Below the pieces are notes generated by a model. That model saw only the letters and a list, made by a program, of their open reading frames with translations, did no database searches and was not told the DNA's origin. Shown here one piece after another: positions 50,230 through 59,400 of a stretch of DNA of 64,000 nt (positions within the stretch are counted from its first letter, which is position 1; the number at the start of each line of letters is the position of its first letter). Where the stretch lies: contig JAGNHB010000021.1 in assembly GCA_018001935.1 (NCBI GenBank), forward strand, positions 16,341-80,340, read 5' to 3'. A program made the position numbers and the translations under genes. Origin of the DNA: Acidobacteriota bacterium (lineage in GTDB: Bacteria; Acidobacteriota; JAAYUB01).

Positions 50230-50317
50230 TCGGCCTCCCGGTTGAACGCCTCCGGCGCTCCCCTCATCAAAATAGCCGAGAAGGCCCGGCTGTCAAGCCC
50301 CAAGCGTGTCGCCCGCC

Positions 50318-50346
50318 TTGCTTTTCGCGGGGGAGTCTGCTACGAT
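50318..50346 (+). promoter_or_regulatory. Promoter for the ABC ATPase-kinase-regulator operon
   Basis: TTGCTT at 50318-50323 and TACGAT at 50341-50346 are 17 nt apart, 48 nt before the ATG. Confidence 0.55.
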
Positions 50347-50393
50347 CCGGGCGTTGACGGCCCGCGCCGAACCCACGGATAAGGTGGTCGGGA

Positions 50394-51155
50394 ATGCCGC
50401 TGATCGAACTGCGGAACGTTTCCAAGAGTTTCGAGTACCACCACGTCCTCCGGAACGTCGACCTGGCCGTGGAGAACGGGGAGACCCTCGCCCTGATGGG
50501 CCGCAGCGGCATCGGCAAGAGCGTCACCCTGCTCATCATCACCGGGCTGTTGCAGCCCGACGAGGGTCAGGTCCTGATCCAGGGACGCGACATCGCCCGT
50601 CTCCCGGAAAGCGAACTCATCACCCTCCGGAAGAAGTTCTCCTACGTTTTCCAGTCGGGGGCCCTCTTCGACTCCGTCAGCGTCTTCGAGAACGTGGCCT
50701 TCCCCCTGCGCACCGAGCGGGCGCTGGACGAGGAGCAGGTGGGGGCCCGGGTCATGGGCATCCTCCGCCGCCTGGAGCTGGAGGACATCGCCGACCTCAT
50801 GCCCGAGGAAATCAGCACGGGGATGAAGAAGCGGGTCGCCATGGCCCGGGCCATCGCCGCCAACCCCCTGGCCATCTTCTACGACGAGCCCACCACGGGG
50901 GTGGACCCCATCACGGGGCGCCTCATCAGCGAGACCATCCGGGAGTTGCAGAAGGAGATGGGGATCACCTCCATCGTGGTCACCCACGACCTCCGGTGCG
51001 CCCAGACCGTGGCCGACCGGGTGGCCTTCATCCAGGAGGGGGGGCGCATCAGCTTCCACGGGACCGTGGAAACCTTCATCCACACCGACCAGGCCGAGAT
51101 CGTCCAGTTCCGGACGGCACTTCCCCGTCTCGCCCGGCCTGCCCCGACCGGCTGA
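50394..51155 (+). CDS. ABC transporter ATP-binding protein, MlaF-like
   Basis: A 253-residue ATPase. Walker A is GRSGIGKSV (residues 36-44), the Q-loop FQSGALFDSVSVFENVAFPL is typical of MlaF/Ttg2A, the signature EISTGMKKRVAMARA replaces LSGGQ by ISTGM, and Walker B is LAIFYDEPTTGVDP with H-loop VVTHD. MlaF drives phospholipid movement between membranes with MlaE, MlaD and MlaC. None of those is adjacent; instead a histidine kinase follows after 12 bp. It could work with distant Mla genes or serve a signalling role (inference). Confidence 0.92.
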   Translation: MPLIELRNVSKSFEYHHVLRNVDLAVENGETLALMGRSGIGKSVTLLIITGLLQPDEGQVLIQGRDIARLPESELITLRKKFSYVFQSGALFDSVSVFENVAFPLRTERALDEEQVGARVMGILRRLELEDIADLMPEEISTGMKKRVAMARAIAANPLAIFYDEPTTGVDPITGRLISETIRELQKEMGITSIVVTHDLRCAQTVADRVAFIQEGGRISFHGTVETFIHTDQAEIVQFRTALPRLARPAPTG

Positions 51156-51167
51156 CCCGGAGGACCC

Positions 51168-53357
51168 ATGCGCTTTTTCGGGTCGATGCGGGTCAAGATC
51201 CTCCTGGCGCTCGTCGTGGCGGGGCTGCTCCCCCACATGGTGACCGCGGCCCTCTTCTTCATCCGGGCCCGCGGGATCATCGAGGCCGACCGGGTCGAAA
51301 TCTACCTCAAGCACGTCGCCCAGCAGGCCGCCGACAAGATCGACCTCATCCTCACCGAGCGGCGGGCCGAAGTGGACGGCCTGGCCGCCGGCGACCGGTT
51401 CGAGGCCCTGGCCGGGCCTCCGGAGGCGATCGACGTCCGGCGCCTCGAGGAGGTCCTCGACGAGAAGGTCCGGACGTTCCAGGTGTACGACCTCCTGGTC
51501 CTGGCGGACCCGGGGGGGCGCATCGTGGCGGTGAACCCCACCGGCCGCTTCGGGAACCGTTTCGACCGGCGGATCTGCGACGAGATCGAGGCGTCGGAGC
51601 TCCGGGGCTTCCCCGAGGAGCAGGCCGCCTTCGAGACCGCGCTCCGGAACGGGACGGCCGTGACGGACTTTTACGCCTCCCGGCTGGTCAACACCTTCTA
51701 TGACTTCGACCGCGAGGACCAGAGCCGCTCCTTCCACCTGGGCCTGGCCTCCGTCGTCCGCAGCCGCGGCGACGGCCGCCCCGTGGGCGTGCTGCTGGCC
51801 CTGATGAACTGGGAGTTCATCCAGGGGAACCTGGACCTCGCCGAGAGCGACTTCCGTAAATTCGGCCTGAAGTCGGGCTATGTCCTCCTCCTCGACCGCA
51901 CGGGCGGCCGATTCCTGGCGACGCCGTTCCGGAAGAACCGCCCGGGGGTCACGGCGCCGCCGGCCCTGGGGGAAGCCCTGCCCCCATCCATGGCCGCGGC
52001 GGTCCGGACAGCCCTGGCGCGGAAGGCGGACACCCTGGAGTACCCGGCGGACGGCCGGTTGCGCTACGGGAGCCTGTGCCGGTCCAGCCTCCCCGCGTTC
52101 GGGTGGCTCCTCATGGTCTCGCTGACGGCCGACGAGATCTTCGCCCCGGTCTCCCGGCTGTCCCTCGACTTCACCCTCATTGGCAGCGCGGCCCTGCTCC
52201 TCATCCTCGCCACCGCCGTCTTCCTCAGCCGGAACCTCAGCCGGCCGCTTCGGCGGCTCTCCGAGTCGGCCCGGCGCCTCTCCCGGGGGGAGCACCACCA
52301 CCGGGCGGAGATCCGGAGCGGGGGGGAGATCGGCGAGCTGGCCGGCGCCTTCAACACCATGGCCGCCACCATCGAAGAGCGCCAGGGGCAGCTGGAGGAG
52401 GCCAACCGCCGCCTCGAGGAGAAGGTTCGGGAGCGGACCCGGGCGCTGGAGGAGAGCAACGCCGAGCTGCGCCAGGCTCTGGACAACCTCCGGGAGGCCC
52501 AGGACCAGCTGGTCCGGAACGAGAAGATGGCCTCCCTGGGCCGCCTGGTGGCGGGGATCGCCCACGAGATCAAGAACCCCCTGAACTTCATCTACGGGAA
52601 CACGGGGTTCCTGTGCGAGTACGCCGACGCGGTCCGGGACTACGCGGCCTTCGTGGAGTCCCAGGCCGGGCGGGGCGACGAGGGGGTGGCCGCGATCCGC
52701 CGCTACGCCGAGGACCACAACATCGCCTTCCTGCTGGAGGACCTCCTCAACATCGCCCGCAACATCAACGAGGGCGCCGAGCGCATCCGCTCCATCGTGG
52801 ACGACCTCCGCTCCTTCTCCCGGGCCCCCGTGGGAACCCGGCAGCCCGTGGACCTCCGGAAGGCCCTCGACATGTGCCTGAACCTGCTGCGCAACCAGTA
52901 CAAGCAGCGCATCCGCCTGGTGCGAGACTACCGGGACGTCCCCGACGTCAACGTCTATGCCGGGAAGATCGAGCAGGTTTTCCTCAACCTCATCGGCAAC
53001 GCGGTGCAGGCCATCGAGGGGGAGGGCGAGATCCGGCTCTCCATCCGGCGCGAGGGGGAGTGGGTGGTCGTGGAAGTCGCCGACTCCGGGAAGGGGATCC
53101 CGCCCGCCCACCTGCACAAGATTTTCGAGCCCTTCTTCACGACGAAGGAGGTGGGGCAGGGGACCGGTCTCGGCCTGAGCATCAGCTTCAACATCGTCCG
53201 CCAGCACGGCGGTCACCTGACGGCCCGGAACCTCCCGGCGGGCGGCGCCGTCTTCCGCGTCGAACTTCCCGTGAAGGAACCGCCGGAACCCGGCGGGGAG
53301 GGACCGGGCGACGCTTCCCGCACCGACGGTTCAACGGAGCACCCCGATGGAGAATGA
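51168..53357 (+). CDS. Membrane sensor histidine kinase with dCache-like periplasmic domain
   Basis: A 729-residue kinase. Transmembrane segments at about 9-31 and 332-350 flank a periplasmic dCache-type sensor (about 35-330). A HAMP domain ([21 protein letters not shown]) and a coiled coil lead to the HisKA box [18 protein letters not shown] (H466). HATPase_c is [15 protein letters not shown] and [38 protein letters not shown]. Loop inserts near 490-520 are typical of kinases paired with NtrC-type regulators. It overlaps the next gene by 11 nt, so the two are coupled. Confidence 0.95.
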   Translation: MRFFGSMRVKILLALVVAGLLPHMVTAALFFIRARGIIEADRVEIYLKHVAQQAADKIDLILTERRAEVDGLAAGDRFEALAGPPEAIDVRRLEEVLDEKVRTFQVYDLLVLADPGGRIVAVNPTGRFGNRFDRRICDEIEASELRGFPEEQAAFETALRNGTAVTDFYASRLVNTFYDFDREDQSRSFHLGLASVVRSRGDGRPVGVLLALMNWEFIQGNLDLAESDFRKFGLKSGYVLLLDRTGGRFLATPFRKNRPGVTAPPALGEALPPSMAAAVRTALARKADTLEYPADGRLRYGSLCRSSLPAFGWLLMVSLTADEIFAPVSRLSLDFTLIGSAALLLILATAVFLSRNLSRPLRRLSESARRLSRGEHHHRAEIRSGGEIGELAGAFNTMAATIEERQGQLEEANRRLEEKVRERTRALEESNAELRQALDNLREAQDQLVRNEKMASLGRLVAGIAHEIKNPLNFIYGNTGFLCEYADAVRDYAAFVESQAGRGDEGVAAIRRYAEDHNIAFLLEDLLNIARNINEGAERIRSIVDDLRSFSRAPVGTRQPVDLRKALDMCLNLLRNQYKQRIRLVRDYRDVPDVNVYAGKIEQVFLNLIGNAVQAIEGEGEIRLSIRREGEWVVVEVADSGKGIPPAHLHKIFEPFFTTKEVGQGTGLGLSISFNIVRQHGGHLTARNLPAGGAVFRVELPVKEPPEPGGEGPGDASRTDGSTEHPDGE

Positions 53358-54816
53358 GATCCGGCACACCCTGCTGGTGGTGGACGACGAGCCCGCCAAC
53401 CTCCAGAAGCTGAAAAGGACCTTCCTGGGGCGGTACCGCGTCTACGAGGCCGGGTCCGCCGAAGAGGCGCTGGGCCTGGCGGAGAAGATGCCGGTGGACC
53501 TGGTCATCACCGACCAGCGCATGCCGCGGATGACCGGCGTGGAACTGCTCAAGCGCATCATCCGGATCCGCCCGGAGGCCATGCGCATCATCCTCACCGG
53601 CTACACCGAGACCGACGACCTCATCGACGCCATCAACGAGGGGCACGTCTACCGCTACATCACCAAGCCGTGGGAGCCCGAGGAGATGCGCATCGTGGTC
53701 CGGCAGGCCCTGGAGAAACTGGAACTGGAGCGGGAGAACCGCCGGCTCGCCGAGGAACTCCGGTTGGCCAACGACCGGCTGAAGAACCAGAACCGGGCCC
53801 TCCAGAACGACGTGAAGCGCTTCATCGACACCGACAACTTCATCTTCCACAGCCCGGCCATGAGCAATGTCGTCCGGGCCGTGGACCGGGTGGCCGCCTC
53901 CGAGTCCACCATCCTGATCTTCGGGGAAACGGGGACCGGCAAGGAGTTGGTCGCCCGGAGGGTCCACCGCGGCAGCACCCGCCGCGGAGGGCCCTTCGTG
54001 GCCGTCAACTGCGGCGCGATCCCGCGGGAACTCGCGGAGAGCGAGTTCTTCGGGTGGAAGAAGGGCGCCTTCTCCGGCGCCACCGGCGACCGGAAAGGCT
54101 ACTTCCAGCTCGCGGAGGGCGGGACCCTCTTCCTGGACGAGATCGGCGAAGCGCCCCTCGACCTCCAGGTCAAGATGCTCCGGGTCCTTCAGAACCGGGA
54201 GATCTGGCCGGTGGGGGCGGAACGCCCGGTCAACGCCGAGGTCCGGGTGGTGGCGTCCACCAACCGGGACCTCCGCGCCGAGGTGGAACGCGGCGCTTTC
54301 CGGGAGGACCTCTACTTCCGCCTCAGCGTGTTCGTGCTGGAAGTCCCCCCGCTGCGCGAGCGGATCGAGGACATCCGCCCCCTCACGGATTTTTTCCTGG
54401 CCCGGGCCTGGAACCGGACCAAGCAGCGGCCCCTCCCCGTGGACGAGCGCGTCTACCGGGCCCTGGAGCGCTTCAACTGGCCCGGGAACGTCCGCCAGCT
54501 GGAGAACGAGGCGGAGCGCCTGGCCCTGCTCGCCGACCCCGGGCGACCCGTCGGGCTTGACTGCCTGTCCCGCTACCTGCTTCCGCCCGAGGGGGCCGGG
54601 GACCTCGACGGGAAGCCGGCCGGGGCCGCCGGGACGACCCCGCCGGACCCCAGGGGCGAAGACCTGGACCTCCGGCGGAACGTGGACACCCTGGAGGCCC
54701 GCCTGGTCTGGGAAGCCCTGTCGCGGACCGGGGGGAACCGCACCCACGCCGCGGCCCTCCTGGGGATCACCCGGCCCTCGCTGCTCGACCGGATGAAGAA
54801 GCTGGAAATCAGCTGA
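53347..54816 (+). CDS. NtrC-family sigma-54 response regulator
   Basis: A 489-residue regulator. Residues 1-120 are a receiver with D13/D14, phospho-acceptor D56 (VITDQRMP) and K108 (ITKPW). A coiled coil links to the AAA+ domain (about 175-400) with Walker A GETGTGKE, Walker [10 protein letters not shown] and an arginine finger region VREDLYF-like. The sigma-54-contact loop reads GAFSGA (240-245) instead of GAFTGA. A Fis-like helix-turn-helix ends the protein ([21 protein letters not shown]). It activates sigma-54 promoters when phosphorylated by the upstream kinase; targets are unknown. Confidence 0.95.
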   Translation: MENEIRHTLLVVDDEPANLQKLKRTFLGRYRVYEAGSAEEALGLAEKMPVDLVITDQRMPRMTGVELLKRIIRIRPEAMRIILTGYTETDDLIDAINEGHVYRYITKPWEPEEMRIVVRQALEKLELERENRRLAEELRLANDRLKNQNRALQNDVKRFIDTDNFIFHSPAMSNVVRAVDRVAASESTILIFGETGTGKELVARRVHRGSTRRGGPFVAVNCGAIPRELAESEFFGWKKGAFSGATGDRKGYFQLAEGGTLFLDEIGEAPLDLQVKMLRVLQNREIWPVGAERPVNAEVRVVASTNRDLRAEVERGAFREDLYFRLSVFVLEVPPLRERIEDIRPLTDFFLARAWNRTKQRPLPVDERVYRALERFNWPGNVRQLENEAERLALLADPGRPVGLDCLSRYLLPPEGAGDLDGKPAGAAGTTPPDPRGEDLDLRRNVDTLEARLVWEALSRTGGNRTHAAALLGITRPSLLDRMKKLEIS

Positions 54817-54870
54817 CGACGTACGTCGCGGTCGGCCCGGATCCGCCTGCAGCGTGGGCGCGAGCCGGCC

Positions 54871-56094
54871 TCAGGCGAAGAAGCGGCCGGCGGAGACCCG
54901 GAAACCGGTTTCGCCGTCACGCCGGTTCACCCCGGGTTGCCGGGCGACCTGGACCACCGGAATATTCCCCAGGGCGCGGGAGTGGTTGAAGTGATGGGAA
55001 GCGATCGGACCGTCGGACAGCTTGGCTTCGAACAGGCACCAGGGTTTTCCGTCGAGCGTGATCAGGAAGTCCGTTTCCCGGCCGTCCCGGTTCCGGGTGT
55101 ACCACAGGCCGGCATCGGCCGTCCCGGCATCGTTCCAGGACTCGACCAGGGCCTTCAGCTCCAGCGCCACGTAGTTCTCGAAGCGGGCGGCGGGGTCCGG
55201 GACCCGGGACCAATCGAACAGGTAAGCCTTCTGTTCCTTCCGCAGCGAACGCGCGAGACGTTCGTGAAAGGGGGGGACCATGAAAATGACGTAGACGAAC
55301 TGAAGCGCCGTCGTCGCGGTGCGCACCGTGGTGTGGCTGCATTCGAGGTCTTGCCGAAGGGCGTTCAGGGACAGGGGGGAACCGACCCGCAGGGGCAGCA
55401 ATTGGAGATACCGGGCCAGGTTTTCCAAGGAGGTGATCCGGGTGAGGTCCCGGATATCCTCCCGGAGGACCCGGTCGAGGAGGTCCCGCTGCCACCGGAG
55501 ATGGAATCGCGCAGATGCTTTTGTGAAGGGTTCGGGAAAGCCGCCGAACCGGAGCAGCGGCTCGAGCGCCGGTTCTGCATTAGCCGTCCGGTCGAGGACC
55601 TTCCCGAGGTAGTCCGCGGCTTCGCGGTCAGGCTCCGGATTGGACGGTTCGCCTCCCGCACACTCGTTGAGACAAAGAGGAAAGAGCCGGTAAAGGAAAT
55701 ACCTTCCCGCCAGCGAGTCTCCGGACTGTCTGAACCAGTCCATCCGGGCGCTCCCGGTCACGATGAATCGACCGATCGATTCAAATCGGTCGAAATAATC
55801 CTTGAGGAGGTTCTTCCATTTCGGCATTTTGTGGATCTCGTCGAGGCAGATCCAGGGGTTGCCGCCCTCACGCGAAGCATCACGCAAGGCGGATTCGAAA
55901 AAGTACGGGTCCCGCCGGAAACGGTCCCGGACCGCTCTCGTGTCCCAGTTGAAGTACAGATCTTCGTGTCCGCCGTCCGAGAGAATCCGTCGGGCCAGGG
56001 TGGTCTTTCCAGCCTGGCGCGGGCCGGTGACGAACCGCATCTGGCGGCCGAACTCCGGATCCGAGACCAGTGCGGAGAGGCGGCGCTTCAACAT
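54871..56094 (-). CDS. AAA ATPase with DUF4143 domain
   Basis: A 407-residue protein. Residues 20-140 form an ATPase with Walker A TGPRQAGKTTLARR, Walker B WICLDEIHKMPKW and sensor FIVTGSARMDWF. The second half (DUF4143) has LLRFGGFPEP and LDRVLREDIRDL, and ends with a PD-(D/E)xK-like pattern, ETDFLIT..CLFEAKLSD. Members are widespread, often mobile and of unknown role. Its 5' flank is unusually AT-rich for this window, which suggests transfer. The promoter would put the transcript start at or next to the ATG. Confidence 0.9.
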   Translation of the reverse strand: MLKRRLSALVSDPEFGRQMRFVTGPRQAGKTTLARRILSDGGHEDLYFNWDTRAVRDRFRRDPYFFESALRDASREGGNPWICLDEIHKMPKWKNLLKDYFDRFESIGRFIVTGSARMDWFRQSGDSLAGRYFLYRLFPLCLNECAGGEPSNPEPDREAADYLGKVLDRTANAEPALEPLLRFGGFPEPFTKASARFHLRWQRDLLDRVLREDIRDLTRITSLENLARYLQLLPLRVGSPLSLNALRQDLECSHTTVRTATTALQFVYVIFMVPPFHERLARSLRKEQKAYLFDWSRVPDPAARFENYVALELKALVESWNDAGTADAGLWYTRNRDGRETDFLITLDGKPWCLFEAKLSDGPIASHHFNHSRALGNIPVVQVARQPGVNRRDGETGFRVSAGRFFA

Positions 56095-56100
56095 GCGACA

Positions 56101-56128
56101 AATTTATCTGATCAGGAAAAAATGTCAA
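56101..56128 (-). promoter_or_regulatory. Promoter of the AAA/DUF4143 gene, probably giving a leaderless mRNA
   Basis: On the minus strand a perfect TTGACA (56128-56123) and TAAATT (56106-56101) are 16 nt apart; the ATG at 56094 is only 6 nt after the -10. No Shine-Dalgarno is seen. Confidence 0.5.
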
Positions 56129-56163
56129 GATATTTTTTCTCATGCAATAAATATTGCCGCGGT

Positions 56164-56247
56164 CGCAAAAAGTACCATCATCCTCCGGGTGATGGCTCAA
56201 ACAAAGGCTTTACAGACACTTTTCCGTCCGTCTTCCGACTTTTTACG
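56164..56247 (+). repeat. Copy C of the 84-bp CGCAAAAAGT element
   Basis: It begins CGCAAAAAGTACC and ends GACTTTTTACG, in the divergent region between the AAA ATPase and the macroglobulin gene. It is closest to copy B. Confidence 0.85.
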
Positions 56248-56269
56248 AACCTGTCAATATTGCCGAAAC

Positions 56270-56330
56270 CGCAATAGTCCTTTTCTCTCACCAGGCACTG
56301 TGGCACGGAGAAATGCAAAGGGTATTGATA
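56270..56330. repeat. Partial copy of the 127-bp inverted repeat
   Basis: CGCAATAGTCCTTTTCTCTC, then a CAGGCACTGTGGCACGGAGA stretch, follow the left half of the element at 49161-49287 with a few changes; the right half is missing. Confidence 0.6.
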
Positions 56331-56449
56331 GACTCCACAATAAAAGATGCAAGATCGGGGCGACGACCCGTCCAGTTCTTGCACGCCGACTGACGGCGCA
56401 TCCCCATCTCTCTCCCGGCGCGGGTCCGCCCGGGACCAAGGAGGGCCCC

Positions 56450-59400
56450 ATGAAACGCACCCTGTTCGGCATCTTGACCCTGGTTTGCCTCGTCGCGGCC
56501 ACCGCAGCCGCCGCCGGGCCGCAGACGCCGGTTTCACCCAAATCGGTCACGGACACCCGGGCCCTCTGGAACGAGGTGAACAAGGCGGTCAGCGACGGGC
56601 TGCCCAAGACGGCCGTGGAGAAACTGGACCTCATCCTGGCGTCGGCGAAGGACCGGGGCGACCGGGCGGAGTGGATGCGGGCGACGGGCCTCAAGACGGT
56701 CCTGGAGGCCAACATCCAGGGGAACAAGCCCGAGGAGAAGATCACCCGCCTGCAGGCCCTCATCGCCGGGGCGCCCGAGGATGCGCGTCCGCTCCTGAAA
56801 GTCCTTCTGGCGGACTGGTACTGGCAGTACTTCCGGCACAACCGCTGGCGCTTCCTCCAGCGAACCCGCACCGCCGCCCTGGACGAGAAGGACTTCACCA
56901 CCTGGGACCTCCCGAAGCTCTTCGAGACCATCGACCGGCTTTTCCAGGAGGTCCTGGCGGGGGCCGAGGGACTGAAGAAGACGCCCGTGGAGACCTTCGC
57001 CGGTTTTCTCGAGCCGGGGACCACGGACCCGAAGCTCCGCCCCACCGTCTACGACTTCGTGAGCTTCGAGGCCCTCGCCTTCTACACCGCCGGGGAGCAG
57101 GCCGGCGCCCGGCCCGAGGACGCCTTCGAGATCGCCGCGGACTCCCCCGCTTTCGGGCCCCGGGCGGACTTCCTCGCCTGGGCGCCGCCCGGGGGGAACG
57201 CCGACTCGCCGAAGGTCCGGGCCCTGCGACTCTTCCAGGACGTGCTGCGCTTCCACGAGGCCGACGGCAACCGGGCCGCCGTGGTGGATGCCGACCTCCA
57301 GCGCCTCCGCTACGTAAAGAACGTGGCCTACGGGGAAGGGAAAAACGACCGGCTGATCGAGCGGCTCCGGGAATTGGCCGACGAAGCGGCGAACCTGGAG
57401 GTCTTCAGCCTCGTCCAGTCCGCCCTCGGCCGCGCGTGGCACGAGAAAGGGGACTTCGTCAAGGCGCGTGACGCGGCCCTGGAAGGGGAGCGCCGCTTTC
57501 CCAAGTCCCTCGGCGCCCAGGCCTGCCGCCACCTCGTGGACCAGGTGGAGGCGAAGAGCCTCTCCATCACCGGCGAAAAGATCGTTCCCACGGGTCGTCC
57601 CGACCCGGGCGCAGCGGTTTCCACGGGCCGTCCCGGCCCGGGCGAAATTCAAGCGGCACACGCCACCCTCCGCCTCACCTACCGGAATTGCACCCGGCTC
57701 TGGTTCCGGGTGGTCCCCGACGCCTGGGACGCGTTCTTCAACGCCGAGTACGGCCACCCGAACCAGCTCGACGCGGTTCGCTGCAACGAACTGCTGTCCC
57801 GGACGCCCGCCCGTGCCTGGACGGTGGATCTCCCCGAAACGCCCGACTACAAGCCCCGAACCCGGGACGTGGCGGTCCCGTCCCTCGAACCGGGTTACTA
57901 CCGGGTGTTTGTTTCCTCCGGGCCCCGCTTCACCGAGGCGGAACACCTCCAGACCACCTGGTTGTGGGTCAGCTCGCTGGCGCTGGTGGTCCGCCCCGGC
58001 TACGACCAGGTGGACGGCCTCGTGGTGGACGCCGTCACCGGCGAGCCGGTGGAGGGCGCCACGGTGTCGCTGGTGGTGCGCAAGGGGAGCCGGTTCCAGT
58101 TCGGCCCCGCCCGCGTCACCGCGGCCGACGGGTACTACCGCTTCGGCCTCAAGGGGACGAGCTACAGCGAGATGCACGTCCACGCCCGCAAAGGGGCCAC
58201 GGAACTCTTCGACGACGGCGGCACCTGGGTCAGCCGGTGGCAGCCCGAGGAGAAGGAACAGACGGTCTTCTTCACGGACCGGTCCATCTACCGGCCCGGC
58301 CAGACGGTCTACTTCAAGGGGATCTGCGTCAGTGCCGACAAGGACGCCGGCACCTACGAGGTGCTCCCCGGCCGGACCGTGGTCGTCCGCTTCCTGGACG
58401 TCAACGCCCAGGAGGTCGCCCGGCAGACCCTGACCACCAACGACTTCGGCAGCTTCAACGGCAGCTTCACCGCCCCCGCCGACCGCCTGGCGGGACAGAT
58501 GCGCCTGGAGTGCGAGGGTCCCCGCGGCCAGGGCTATTTCCGCGTGGAGGAGTACAAGCGCCCCACCTTCCGGGTGGAAGTCGCCCTGCCCGCGGAGCAG
58601 GTCAAGCTGGGCGCCGGGGTCACCGTGAAGGGCACGGCGACGGCCTACACGGGCGCGCCCATGGACGGGGCCTCCGTGCGCTTCCGCGTGGTGCGGACCG
58701 TCCGCTGGCCGTCCTTTTACTCGTGGTTCCGCCCCTGGCGCGCCGCCCCCGCCCAGGAGATCGCCCACGGCACGGTAACGACGGGCAAGGATGGGGCCTT
58801 CAAGGTCGATTTCGTCGCGAAGCCGGACCCCTCGGTAGCCGAGGCCGACGACCCCGCCTTTGTCTTCGCCGTCTACGCCGACGTCACGGACGCCGCCGGG
58901 GAGACCCGCTCGGGCGCCGTCTCGCTCACGCTGGGGTACAAGGGCTTCGAACTCGCCCTGAACGCGTCCGAACCCAGGCCGGAGGGTGACGTTCCCTTCA
59001 AGCTCCGGCTCTTCGCCCGGACGCTGGACGGCATGACGCTCCCCGCCGCGGGCACGCTCAGGGTGATTCGCCTGAAAGAGCCCCCGCAGCCCGTGCGAAA
59101 ATCCTACCTCCGCGAGATGTACGGCGAAACGGAGGACCCGGGGGCGGAGGATAAGTTCCCCGACAACTGGGCGCGGTGGCCCGATGACCGGAACGTGTGG
59201 GAGAAGGCCTTCGAAACCGACGGCAAGACACCCGCGGAGCCCGAATTGAGCCTGCCGCCCGGCGTCTACCGCGTGGAGGCGGTCGCGAAGGACAGGGACG
59301 GCAAGATGGTGAAGACGCTGCTCCCGCTCCTCGTGCTGCCCGGCTGGAAGGCGTCCCGCTGCGAGGTCCGGCTGCCCTTCCTGACGGCGGTGAAGTCGAC

